Assembly: GCA_947086655.1 (NCBI GenBank)
Contig: CAMTZM010000001.1
Span: 1-64,000, forward strand
Origin: an uncultured Eubacteriaceae bacterium
GTDB taxonomy: Bacteria > Bacillota > Clostridia > Lachnospirales > CAG-274
DNA length: 64,000 nt
Direction of reading: 5' to 3'
Shown: piece after piece, positions 8,282 to 15,303 of the stretch
How the letters are laid out: the number at the start of each line of letters is the position of its first letter
How positions within the stretch are numbered: the first letter of the stretch is position 1
Notes under the pieces: generated by a model
The model's input: the letters and a program-made list of their open reading frames with translations, nothing else
Database searches by the model: none
What the model was told of the DNA's origin: nothing
Made by a program: the position numbers and the translations under genes

Positions 8282-9220
8282 TCATTCGTATATATGTTCG
8301 CAGCTATCTCGTCCAAAATCCCAAGCAGAATTAGAACCAATTTTACTATCTTCATAATTTTCTTCTGTAAAATATTCTTTTTTTACCCATTTGCCGTTTG
8401 AAAATTCTTCTATCGTCCAGCTCCATTTTGTTTCTTCTTCGTCCGAATAAGTTTCAATAGGTTCTTCTGTAAGTCTTTCTTTTTCAATAAATTTCCCGTC
8501 TATAAAATAATACTTTCCAATGCTGTGTGATGCAGCCCAATTTCTCCAGTAACATAAAATTACTTTATTTTCCTTATCAATAACTGGATTTGGTATTTCG
8601 GAAAAACTTTCGCACAATTCAAATTTGTTTTCAGTTTGTAAGTAACATGAGTAGCTAACAAACCCTTGATTTCCGTAATGTCCTCGAAACAGTAAAATGT
8701 CGTTTTTTCCATCAAAGTTTACATCTTTTTCAACTAACCTATTTTTTATTTCATTTTCACTATCGAATATATCTGCATAATCATCTTTATAATCTCTTAA
8801 AACGGTTACAATAGAGTTATTTTTTAAAACAACAATTTCCCAATACAAAATTTTGTTATAACTAAATTCTTCGTCTTCATCAAAATTTTTATTTTCATTA
8901 TATGAAATTCCAAAAATTGCATAGTCATATTCTTCGCCTTTAAATTCCATATAAGCATATATTTTGCATTCATCATCAATTTTTATATGAGAAAGGTAAG
9001 ATTCATTATAATATAATTGTGTTGTTTGTTCTGAAATAGTATTTGAAGAAGTTATTTCCGTTGTCTGTTCTGAAACAACTATAACTGATGATTCTTCTAA
9101 ATTTATGTCATTTATTTTTTTATCTGAATAGGAATTTAATGTTTTATAATAAATAAAAAAAACGAAAAAAATAAATAAAATTATAAAAAACAAAGCTATA
9201 ATTTTTTTATTTTTCAGCAT
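8282..9220 (-). CDS. Membrane-anchored protein with FG-GAP-like repeat (XAC2610-like)
   Basis: A 312-residue protein with an N-terminal membrane anchor (residues 6-27), a Ser/Thr/Glu-rich linker with two SEQTT repeats (about 50-68), and an outside domain. The domain contains DVNFDGKNDILLFRGHYGN, a calcium-loop-like motif seen in XAC2610-type proteins common in gut Clostridia. The function is not known. It overlaps the long azlC frame by four bases, so it may be in the same transcript. The family call is from the motif only. Confidence 0.65.
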   Translation of the reverse strand: MLKNKKIIALFFIILFIFFVFFIYYKTLNSYSDKKINDINLEESSVIVVSEQTTEITSSNTISEQTTQLYYNESYLSHIKIDDECKIYAYMEFKGEEYDYAIFGISYNENKNFDEDEEFSYNKILYWEIVVLKNNSIVTVLRDYKDDYADIFDSENEIKNRLVEKDVNFDGKNDILLFRGHYGNQGFVSYSCYLQTENKFELCESFSEIPNPVIDKENKVILCYWRNWAASHSIGKYYFIDGKFIEKERLTEEPIETYSDEEETKWSWTIEEFSNGKWVKKEYFTEENYEDSKIGSNSAWDFGRDSCEHIYE

Positions 9221-9273
9221 ATTTCAATCATCCTTATCTATATATTAAATATTTATTTTTAAACTTAAAAACA

Positions 9274-9306
9274 TAAAAAAGCGACTTAACAACAACATTA
9301 AGCCGC
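9274..9306 (-). terminator. Terminator after the spoIIID 5' half
   Basis: On the minus strand, GCGGCTTAA and TTAAGTCGC pair (one G-U) around TGTTGTTG and are followed by six T. The stop codon of the truncated spoIIID frame lies in the 5' arm. In the present arrangement it ends the spoIIID 5'-half transcript. Confidence 0.75.
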
Positions 9307-9450
9307 CTTTAGCAGTCTTCTTTTATTTACGTCTGTATGTACGGTTGATTTGCTTATTCCAAATTTTTTTGCTGTTTCCCTGACAGTAGCGTTACTTTTA
9401 ATAATAAATTCTGCAACCTCTATCGCTCTTTCTTCAATATAAGCTTTCAA
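9298..9450 (-). CDS. spoIIID: SpoIIID N-terminal half, gene cut at an inversion site
   Basis: The 50-residue product starts at TTG 9450 after AAGGAGGG. Residues 1-38 (KAYIEERAIEVAEFII ... FGISKSTVH) are the N-terminal half of SpoIIID, the DNA-binding regulator of mother-cell sporulation genes between SigE and SigK. After STVH the family continues KDVTERL, but here it runs into TDVNKRRLLKAA and stops. The break is inside the helix-turn-helix, so this product should not bind DNA normally. The missing C-terminal half is 2.2 kb away on the plus strand (11588-11743). The junction lies in a 22-bp inverted repeat (9327-9348). I read this as one half of a gene split by inversion, not as a separate small protein. 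Confidence 0.88.
   Translation of the reverse strand: MKAYIEERAIEVAEFIIKSNATVRETAKKFGISKSTVHTDVNKRRLLKAA
9327..9348 (-). repeat. Left copy of the spoIIID inverted repeat (recombination site)
   Basis: On the minus strand it reads TCAACCGTACATACAGACGT plus AA. It matches the right copy (11588-11609, plus strand) at 19 of 22 bases, with a shared core GTACATA (9336-9342). It coincides exactly with the point where the SpoIIID similarity stops. Confidence 0.85.
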
Positions 9451-9522
9451 GAAATTGCCCTCCTTAAAAAAATCATTTATAAAAATATATGACAAATATA
9501 TAATAATATAACCATGTTTAGA

Positions 9523-10005
9523 TTATTTAGCTGTTAAAACTCCAACCTTGATATTAGAAACAAAATAATCAGGTCTTGTAGAATTTATTGTAATAAAATG
9601 AAAAGCAAGACGTTCTCTTATATCAAGTAAATCAACATTAGTTCTTCCATAATTTCTTTCGCTTACAATTTCATTTCTTCTATTTGATATTACAGAAGCA
9701 ATATTATTTTGATAATTATAATTAAATGAACTTTTTCTTGTATTCAAATTTCTAATTGCGAGCCTTATGCTGTTTTCAATACATCTATATTCTTCATTAT
9801 TACTTGAAGACATATTAAATGTATTATCGACAATATTTAAGTCATTAGTTTTATTAACACTGTTTTTTATTTCGTTTTCATAATGTTTATAGCTTTTGTG
9901 GTTATTTTTTTTGTTCATCTTGTCATTAACTTTAGTATTTCTTTTAGATGATACATTTTCAAAATAACCAAACCCAGAATCATTATTGTTAATAACCGTA
10001 GACAT
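9523..10005 (-). CDS. Asn-rich hypothetical protein upstream of spoIIID
   Basis: A 160-residue hydrophilic protein very rich in asparagine, serine and lysine, with no signal peptide or membrane segment. The first half looks disordered. The second half (about 70-160) is more regular (IENSIRLAIRNLNTRKSS, DLLDIRERLAFHFI). AAAGAGGTGG precedes the ATG. It lies 72 bases upstream of the spoIIID start on the same strand inside the invertible segment, so the two are likely co-transcribed in either orientation. I recognise no family. Confidence 0.6.
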   Translation of the reverse strand: MSTVINNNDSGFGYFENVSSKRNTKVNDKMNKKNNHKSYKHYENEIKNSVNKTNDLNIVDNTFNMSSSNNEEYRCIENSIRLAIRNLNTRKSSFNYNYQNNIASVISNRRNEIVSERNYGRTNVDLLDIRERLAFHFITINSTRPDYFVSNIKVGVLTAK

Positions 10006-10137
10006 AAAACCACCTCTTTTTTAATAAATGTTCAAAAAAATTATGAAAAACAAAATCAACACGTTTTACTTTATAATATAAATTTAATTCTTTTACTATA
10101 AAATGTCAAGTATTATAATAAAAAAACAGCATATTTT

Positions 10138-10245
10138 AACCAACTAAGTTGTTTGCCATGCGTTATAAATATAGTAAATGGGATAATACCACTTACTGCA
10201 AGAGTAGAAACCCCCTTAAAAAACGTGAGACTTCCTATGTCGGTT
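10138..10245 (+). repeat. MITE-like dispersed repeat, copy D
   Basis: The right end CTATGTCGGTTAAAT matches the consensus, and the left end AACCAACT is degenerate. It shares GGATAATACCACTTACT with copy E. It lies inside the predicted invertible segment, in the 380-base gap between two divergent genes. Confidence 0.6.
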
Positions 10246-10386
10246 AAATAACTATTGTCAATTTATGTCAAACGAATCATATCAAATGTCGAATGAATTG
10301 TGTTGTATTATGAATATATAGTAGGTATAATTTATATATAAAAAACAACAAAATATAACAAAAAAATACTATAAGGAGTTAATTAA

Positions 10387-10629
10387 ATGATAACTATAAA
10401 TTATACGATTAATACAACTGTTCATGATGGATTTAGCAAAGAAGAATGTTCATATACTTTTTTTGGCATTTCTGCTTTAGATGAAAATAATAATGAAATA
10501 GTTTCAATAAATGATATATCTTCTTCACGTAATGACATAGAATTACTTATTAATAAATTTAATGAAAATAAGCTTTCTCTTATACATTTTTATGATGCTG
10601 TTGAAGATTTTATGGCTGAAAACAATTAA
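10387..10629 (+). CDS. Small DUF6514-like protein
   Basis: An 80-residue acidic protein with ATAAGGAG before its ATG. The pattern (TVHDGFSKEECSYTFFGISA ... VVSINDISS-like turn, then a C-terminal helix LIHFYDAVEDFMAEN) resembles the short clostridial DUF6514 family, whose role is unknown. It stands alone on the plus strand inside the invertible segment and is followed by a strong bidirectional terminator. Confidence 0.55.
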   Translation: MITINYTINTTVHDGFSKEECSYTFFGISALDENNNEIVSINDISSSRNDIELLINKFNENKLSLIHFYDAVEDFMAENN

Positions 10630-10716
10630 GGCGCATAAGGAAATAATTTATTTACAGTTTAAATGGTGTTTGGCATCATAAATTTTAGTTTATATTTTAT
10701 ACTATTATATTACATA

Positions 10717-10765
10717 AATAAAGCTGATGTGAAGTGTTAATTACTTTACATCAGCTTTATTGTTT
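10717..10765. terminator. Bidirectional terminator
   Basis: AATAAAGCTGATGTGAAGT pairs with ACTTTACATCAGCTTTATT (one mismatch-like G-U) around GTTAATT, followed by TGTTTT. It sits between two converging genes. Confidence 0.85.
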
Positions 10766-10786
10766 TACTGGTTTTTAGTGTTGATT

Positions 10787-11317
10787 TTAATGAGAAAATA
10801 AATTTTTAAGTACAGAAATTTTGTTTTTTAATAGGTTATTAAATTGGTTTAAAACCTCAAATGTAGCACAGTATTTATCAGCTATTGTAATAATAACAGA
10901 TTCTTTATATCGAGGAATACCGAAACATAAAGGCCACATATGTTTTAATATAGCATCTTCCTCAATTTTATTAAGGTTTGTTATTTTATGCGAGTTTTTC
11001 AAAGCTTCCTTTGGATGATAAAAAGCATGATTTTGCCCAAGGTCAGCCGTTCTCCAATCATATAAAAATAAATCATGCAGCATTCCGGCACGTGCAGCAG
11101 ACCTATAATCAAAGTGAAGTACTTTGCAAATTAAATAGCTGTAATAAGCTACGTTTAATGAATGCTGGAATCTTGAAGTATTGCAGTGTTGGAAATAATT
11201 TTTTAATTCCTGTATTTCATCTTTTTCAAGTAATTCATCTATACAGTCCATAAATTCAATAGCAAAAAAACTTTCATAATCATTAAAATCAACTTTAGAA
11301 CCTAAAACCTTATTCAT
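10787..11317 (-). CDS. HD-domain hydrolase
   Basis: A 176-residue cytosolic protein of the HD/HDIG superfamily. It has HSLNVAYYSYLI (first His), HDLFLYDW (HD pair), HAFYHPKEA and ADKYCA, enough to form the metal site of a phosphohydrolase. Similar small HD proteins are common in Clostridia and their substrate is unknown. AGGAGTGCTG lies before the ATG. It lies inside the invertible segment. Confidence 0.8.
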   Translation of the reverse strand: MNKVLGSKVDFNDYESFFAIEFMDCIDELLEKDEIQELKNYFQHCNTSRFQHSLNVAYYSYLICKVLHFDYRSAARAGMLHDLFLYDWRTADLGQNHAFYHPKEALKNSHKITNLNKIEEDAILKHMWPLCFGIPRYKESVIITIADKYCATFEVLNQFNNLLKNKISVLKNLFSH

Positions 11318-11357
11318 TTAAAACAGCACTCCTATTCTTTTATAATTGACAAACAGC

Positions 11358-11395
11358 CTCTTACTAATTGTTTAAATATAAAGAATTAGTAAGAG
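11358..11395. promoter_or_regulatory. 12-bp inverted repeat upstream of the HD-domain gene
   Basis: CTCTTACTAATT and AATTAGTAAGAG are perfectly complementary around a 14-base spacer, about 40 bases upstream of the HD gene. With no T run it is not an obvious terminator. An operator is possible. The rest of the gap 11318-11587 is plain AT-rich DNA. Confidence 0.4.
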
Positions 11396-11587
11396 AAAAT
11401 TCATAATTAAAAAAAGTTTGTAAATTTCAGTAAGATTTTATATAGTTATTTATAATATTATAAAAAATATTATATCATTATACATGTAATCATTATAACA
11501 TACAATAGTTAATTAATCATTAAAATTTTTAATTTTATTATAAGAAATATTTTCATTATTTTTATTAAAAAAAATGAACTTATTTTG

Positions 11588-11609
11588 TCAACTGTACATA
11601 AAGATGTAA
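11588..11609 (+). repeat. Right copy of the spoIIID inverted repeat (recombination site)
   Basis: It reads TCAACTGTACATAAAGATGT plus AA on the plus strand, matching the left copy in inverted orientation at 19 of 22 bases. The core GTACATA is at 11594-11600. SpoIIID coding similarity begins exactly here; upstream is unrelated AT-rich sequence. Confidence 0.85.
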
Positions 11610-11743
11610 CGGAGAGATTAACAAAAATAAATCCTAAACTTGCCGGTGAAGCACGAAAGGTTTTAGAAATAAACAAATCAGAAAGACATATAAGGGGAGG
11701 GCTTGCTACGAGAGAAAAATATCTGCATAGACTTATAAAGTAA
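11588..11743 (+). CDS. spoIIID: SpoIIID C-terminal half, without its start
   Basis: An open frame of 51 codons plus stop encodes STVHKDVTERLTKINPKLAG and so on to GGLATREKYLHRLIK. It fits residues 35-85 of SpoIIID, including the second helix-turn-helix helix, the NKSERHIRGG segment and the basic C-terminus that contacts DNA. There is no ribosome site or start codon, and the preceding bases do not encode the N-terminal half. That half is on the opposite strand at 9298-9450. No stop or frameshift has accumulated, so the half appears to be kept under selection, as expected if it is periodically rejoined. Confidence 0.88.
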   Translation, partial: STVHKDVTERLTKINPKLAGEARKVLEINKSERHIRGGLATREKYLHRLIK

Positions 11744-11816
11744 TATTTAATGTAAATAATAAAATTTTTAAAAAGGTCAAAGACTATTCGCATTTTTGCT
11801 TTGCAAAAATACTCAT

Positions 11817-11914
11817 AACCGACGGTTTCTAACGAAACTAATGTAGTAGGATAATACCACTTACTAAAAGAATAAGCGCCCCGCTTAAAGGGCGTGGGAC
11901 TTCATTTGTCAATT
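11817..11914 (+). repeat. MITE-like dispersed repeat, copy E (most complete)
   Basis: The left end is AACCGACGG and the right end is GTCAATTAAAT (a decayed form of GTCGGTTAAAT). Between them are GTAGGATAATACCACTTACT and a hairpin CCCCGC...GCGTGGG. The 40 bases to its left match those left of copy B. It follows the spoIIID 3' half directly. Confidence 0.6.
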
Positions 11915-11926
11915 AAATCCCGTGTT

Positions 11927-11957
11927 TAAACAACATGGGGTTTTTGTTTTATAAAAA
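11927..11957 (+). terminator. Terminator after the spoIIID 3' half
   Basis: CCCGTGTT and AACATGGGG pair around TAAAC and are followed by TTTTTGTTTT. It would end a rebuilt spoIIID transcript before the purine permease gene. Confidence 0.75.
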
Positions 11958-12066
11958 TAAAGAATATTTTTTGAAAATTTTTAAAGAGTTTTTATGCAAA
12001 TTTTATTGATTTGTAGAAAAATGTCGTTTTTTATATGTTTTTTATTTATAATAGTATAAGGTTTTA

Positions 12067-12096
12067 TTGACAAGCATTTGTTGAATTTGGTATTAT
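12067..12096 (+). promoter_or_regulatory. Promoter of the purine permease gene
   Basis: TTGACA (12067-12072) and TATTAT (12091-12096) are 18 bases apart. The gene starts about 33 bases downstream, so there is no room for a riboswitch. Confidence 0.6.
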
Positions 12097-12128
12097 TAAC
12101 TTAAATATTGTACAAAGGAGGAAGAAGA

Positions 12129-13466
12129 TTGGATTTTTTTAAGTTAAAAGAAAATAATACAACAGTAAGAACAGAAGTCTTTGCCGGAATTACTACATTT
12201 ATGACTATGGCTTATATTCTTATTGTTAATCCTAATATTATGCAAAATGCCGGTATGAGTCGTGAATCTGTTTTTACGGCAACTGCTCTTGCGGCTTTTA
12301 TAGGCACTATGGCAATGGCTCTTTTGGCTAACTATCCTTTTGCACTTGCGCCATGTATGGGACTTAACGCATATTTTGCCTTTACTGTTGCAAGTGAAAA
12401 CGGTTGGGAAATTGCGTTAATAGCAGTATTTATTGAAGGTTTAATTTTTATTTTATTTTCCATAGTAAATGTACGTGAAATTATTTTTAATTCAATACCT
12501 AAAACATTAAAACAGGCAACAAGTGTAGGAATAGGTTTTTTTATCGCTTTTATAGGACTTCAAAATGCCGGAATAGTTGTTTTTAATGAAAGTACATGTG
12601 TTTCTTTGGGGGATATAAGTAACATAGGCACTATACTTGCTTTTTTTGGTTTAATTCTTACGGCATATTTGTCATATAAAAAAGTTAAAGGCGCTTTATT
12701 TTGGGGCATATTTGTTACATATTTATTAGGTATTGCGTGTGAACTTATAGGTTTATATATTCCAGAGCCTGAAAATGGGGTTTATTCTCTTATACCAGAG
12801 GGTATAGTTTCTTTTCCGCATTCTGTTTCGGGATATAATATATTTTCGGCTTTTAAAAATGTAGACTTTAGCGTTATAGGTGTATTTGATATAGCTGTTG
12901 TTGTTTTTTCATTTCTTTTTGTTGATATGTTTGACACAATAGGAACTCTTGTAGGCGTTTCCGAAAAGGCAGGGTATTTAGACAAAGAAGGAAAACTTCC
13001 AAAGCTTAAAAATGCGCTTTTAGCCGATGCAATTGCTACAACCTTTGGCGCTTGTGTAGGTACATCGACTACATCAACTTTTGTTGAAAGTGCATCAGGT
13101 GTAGCGGAGGGAGGAAGAACTGGGCTTACATCAATAGTTACAGCAGGACTTTTTTTAATTGCCCTTTTTTTTTCACCGGTCTTTACTTCCATACCAACAT
13201 TTGCCACTGCTCCGGCTCTTATTATTGTAGGATTATTTATGATTGATGGTATAGTAAATATAGATTTTAAGGATTATACAGAAGGATTTCCGGCATTTGT
13301 AACAATAATTATGATGCCTCTTGCTTATAGTATAGCTGACGGGCTTGCTTTTGGATTTTTAAGTTATATTATATTAAAGGTGTTGACAGGAAAGACTAAA
13401 GATGTTAGTATCATAATGTATATTATTGGAGTAATATTTTTAATTAAATTTATAGTTCAATTTTAA
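12129..13466 (+). CDS. NCS2-type purine (guanine/hypoxanthine/adenine) permease
   Basis: A 445-residue membrane protein of the AzgA/PbuG branch. MDFFKLKENNTTVRTEVFAG followed by ITTFMTMAYILIVNP is the family opening, and GTSTTSTFVESASGVAEGGR carries the substrate-site region. It takes up purine bases by proton symport. The start is TTG at 12129, seven bases after AAAGGAGG. It lies just upstream of purH, so purine uptake and purine synthesis are neighbours. Confidence 0.9.
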   Translation: MDFFKLKENNTTVRTEVFAGITTFMTMAYILIVNPNIMQNAGMSRESVFTATALAAFIGTMAMALLANYPFALAPCMGLNAYFAFTVASENGWEIALIAVFIEGLIFILFSIVNVREIIFNSIPKTLKQATSVGIGFFIAFIGLQNAGIVVFNESTCVSLGDISNIGTILAFFGLILTAYLSYKKVKGALFWGIFVTYLLGIACELIGLYIPEPENGVYSLIPEGIVSFPHSVSGYNIFSAFKNVDFSVIGVFDIAVVVFSFLFVDMFDTIGTLVGVSEKAGYLDKEGKLPKLKNALLADAIATTFGACVGTSTTSTFVESASGVAEGGRTGLTSIVTAGLFLIALFFSPVFTSIPTFATAPALIIVGLFMIDGIVNIDFKDYTEGFPAFVTIIMMPLAYSIADGLAFGFLSYIILKVLTGKTKDVSIIMYIIGVIFLIKFIVQF

Positions 13467-13470
13467 TGTT

Positions 13471-13546
13471 TTGCATTACTGACGGATTTACGCGGATTTA
13501 ACCGCATTGGAGTGCAGAATTTGTTTATTAGCCGGCCGTCTGGGCA
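13471..13546 (+). promoter_or_regulatory. ZTP riboswitch (pfl motif) before purH
   Basis: The first stem is built from TGCATTACTGACGG and TTGGAGTGCA around an inner hairpin (CGCGG / CCGCA). After a linker comes the hallmark GCCGGCCGTCTGGGCA. This order matches the pfl motif that binds ZTP/ZMP and commonly controls purH. The 3' part overlaps the arm of a terminator, so ligand binding should allow read-through. ZMP is the substrate of the enzyme it controls. Confidence 0.85.
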
Positions 13547-13573
13547 GTTTTGTGCCCGGAAGTCGGTTTTTTT
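13531..13573 (+). terminator. Riboswitch-controlled terminator before purH
   Basis: CCGGCCGTCTGGGCA pairs with TGCCCGGAAGTCGG around GTTTTG and is followed by seven T. Its 5' arm is the conserved 3' part of the ZTP aptamer, so the two folds exclude each other. Confidence 0.85.
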
Positions 13574-13600
13574 ATTATAAAAGATAGGGAGGATAATCAA

Positions 13601-15163
13601 ATGAAAAAGAAAAGAGTTTTGATAAGTGTATCTGACAAAACAGGTATTGTTGAGTTTGCAAAAAAAATAAGTGCTCTTGATTTTGAAATTGTTTCGACAG
13701 GCGGTACTTATAATGTTTTAAAAGATTCGGGAATTTCTGTAATAAATATTTCTGATGTAACAGGATTTCCGGAGTGTTTGGACGGACGTGTAAAAACGCT
13801 TCATCCTAAAATACATGCTGGTTTGCTTGCTGTAAGAGACAGTAATGAGCATATGAAACAAATTGAAGAGCTTGATGTTGAACTTATAGATTTAGTTGTT
13901 GTAAATTTATATCCTTTTAAGCAGACAATATTAAAAGAAAATGTTAAACTTGAAGAAGCTATTGAAAATATTGATATAGGCGGGCCTACTATGTTAAGAG
14001 CGGCGGCTAAAAATTATAAATATGTTTCTGTTGTTATAGATCCGTCAGATTATGATAAGGTTATTGAAGAAATAAAATCTAACGGCAAAGTATCGGAAAA
14101 AACAAATTTTTATCTTGCTGCAAAAGTATTTAATCATACAGCGCATTATGATACATTGATTGCGAATTATTTAAGAGATAAAGCTAATATTGAAAAGTAT
14201 CCTTATACAATAAGTATGACTTTTGAAAAGATACAAGATATGCGTTATGGAGAAAATCCTCATCAGAAAGCGGCATTTTATAAAGAAGTTTCAAATAATG
14301 AAGGTATGCTGACAGGAATCGAGCAGCTTCATGGAAAAGAATTATCATTTAATAATATAAATGATACTCATGGAGCGCTTGAACTTTTAAAGGAGTATAC
14401 AGAACCGACAGTTGTTGCATGCAAGCATTCAAATCCTTGCGGAGTAGCAAGTGCTGATAATATTTATGACGCATATATGAAAGCATATAATTCAGACCCG
14501 GTTTCTATTTTTGGAGGAATAGTTACAGCAAACAGAACTATTGACAAGGCTACGGCAGAAGAAATAAACAAAATATTTCTTGAAATTGTTTTAGCTCCTG
14601 ATTTTACAGACGATGCGCTTGAAATTTTGAAAAAGAAAAAGAATATAAGACTTTTAAAACTTAAAAATATAGAAAGAAAACAAGATGAAAAATGTTATGA
14701 TATTAAAAAAGTTTCGGGCGGAATACTTATTCAGGATATTGATAATCTTACTTTAAATGAGTCTGAATTAAAAGTTGTTACAGAGAGAAAACCTACTGAT
14801 AAAGAAATGAAAGACCTTTTATTTACATGGAATATTGTTAAATTTACAAAATCAAATGGAATTGCAATAGGAAAAGATAAACAGTCTGTTGGTATAGGCC
14901 CCGGACAGGTAAACAGAATATGGGCTGCAAAACAGGCTATTGAACATGGTATAAATCAGCTTGGAGAGGATTTTGTAAAAGGCGCTGTACTTGCTTCCGA
15001 TGCGTTTTTCCCATTTTCAGATTGTGTAGAAGAGGCAGCAAAGGCAGGTATTACCGCTATAATCCAGCCGGGTGGTTCAATAAGGGATGAAGATTCTATA
15101 AAAGAATGTAATAAGCATGGAATTGCTATGGTATTTACAGGTATAAGGCATTTTAGACATTAA
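13601..15163 (+). CDS. purH: Bifunctional AICAR formyltransferase / IMP cyclohydrolase
   Basis: A 520-residue enzyme for the last two steps of IMP synthesis. The N-terminal MGS-like cyclohydrolase domain (1-about 195) has [13 protein letters not shown] and STGGTYNVL. The C-terminal transformylase domain has [13 protein letters not shown] and the catalytic Lys-His motif [10 protein letters not shown]. The length is normal. The ATG at 13601 has GGGAGG upstream; an in-frame upstream start at 13550 lies inside the terminator stem and is unlikely. No other pur gene is adjacent. Confidence 0.96.
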   Translation: MKKKRVLISVSDKTGIVEFAKKISALDFEIVSTGGTYNVLKDSGISVINISDVTGFPECLDGRVKTLHPKIHAGLLAVRDSNEHMKQIEELDVELIDLVVVNLYPFKQTILKENVKLEEAIENIDIGGPTMLRAAAKNYKYVSVVIDPSDYDKVIEEIKSNGKVSEKTNFYLAAKVFNHTAHYDTLIANYLRDKANIEKYPYTISMTFEKIQDMRYGENPHQKAAFYKEVSNNEGMLTGIEQLHGKELSFNNINDTHGALELLKEYTEPTVVACKHSNPCGVASADNIYDAYMKAYNSDPVSIFGGIVTANRTIDKATAEEINKIFLEIVLAPDFTDDALEILKKKKNIRLLKLKNIERKQDEKCYDIKKVSGGILIQDIDNLTLNESELKVVTERKPTDKEMKDLLFTWNIVKFTKSNGIAIGKDKQSVGIGPGQVNRIWAAKQAIEHGINQLGEDFVKGAVLASDAFFPFSDCVEEAAKAGITAIIQPGGSIRDEDSIKECNKHGIAMVFTGIRHFRH

Positions 15164-15215
15164 TACCAAAAACGTCTGAAATGTATATAAAAATTTACTA
15201 TTTATAGCAAATTTT

Positions 15216-15258
15216 TTAACCGACGGAGAAATTCCCCCGTTTTTAAAACGGGGGTACT
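15216..15258 (-). repeat. MITE-like dispersed repeat, copy G (partial, reversed)
   Basis: Read on the minus strand it ends in CTCCGTCGGTTAAA like copy C. It includes the hairpin CCCCCGTTTTTAAAACGGGGG, which may also serve as the purH terminator. It is the only copy in reversed orientation. Confidence 0.45.
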
Positions 15259-15303
15259 TAATTTATGTTTTATTAAAAAATATTACTTAAAGGGAATGAT
15301 TTT

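Larger units (their letters stand above)
9336..11600. mobile_element. Predicted invertible DNA segment interrupting spoIIID
   Basis: The segment is 2.26 kb between the two GTACATA cores. It carries the spoIIID start and first 38 codons at its left edge (minus strand), a 160-residue Asn-rich protein, a DUF6514-like protein, an HD-domain protein and a repeat copy. The 3' half of spoIIID lies just outside the right edge on the plus strand. Inverting the segment joins ...SKSTVH to KDVTERL... in frame and gives an 85-residue SpoIIID with the usual C-terminus (SERHIRGGLATREKY). The geometry is seen in the sequence; that the inversion really happens, and when, is inference. Confidence 0.75.

Noticed and set aside
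9298-9495. A complete 65-residue helix-turn-helix protein at the spoIIID 5' half
   Set aside because: The SpoIIID family match stops in the middle of the recognition helix and the rest (NKRRLLKAA) is unlike it. The ribosome site fits the TTG at 9450, not the longer frame, and the missing half is found 2.2 kb away.
11817-11914. IS200/IS605 insertion sequence or IStron
   Set aside because: End hairpins are similar, but no tnpA, tnpB or intron reading frame or core is present; I kept it as a MITE-like repeat.
12782-13207. 141-residue antisense ORF within the purine permease
   Set aside because: It is the shadow of the permease codons in another frame and has no ribosome site or known domain.
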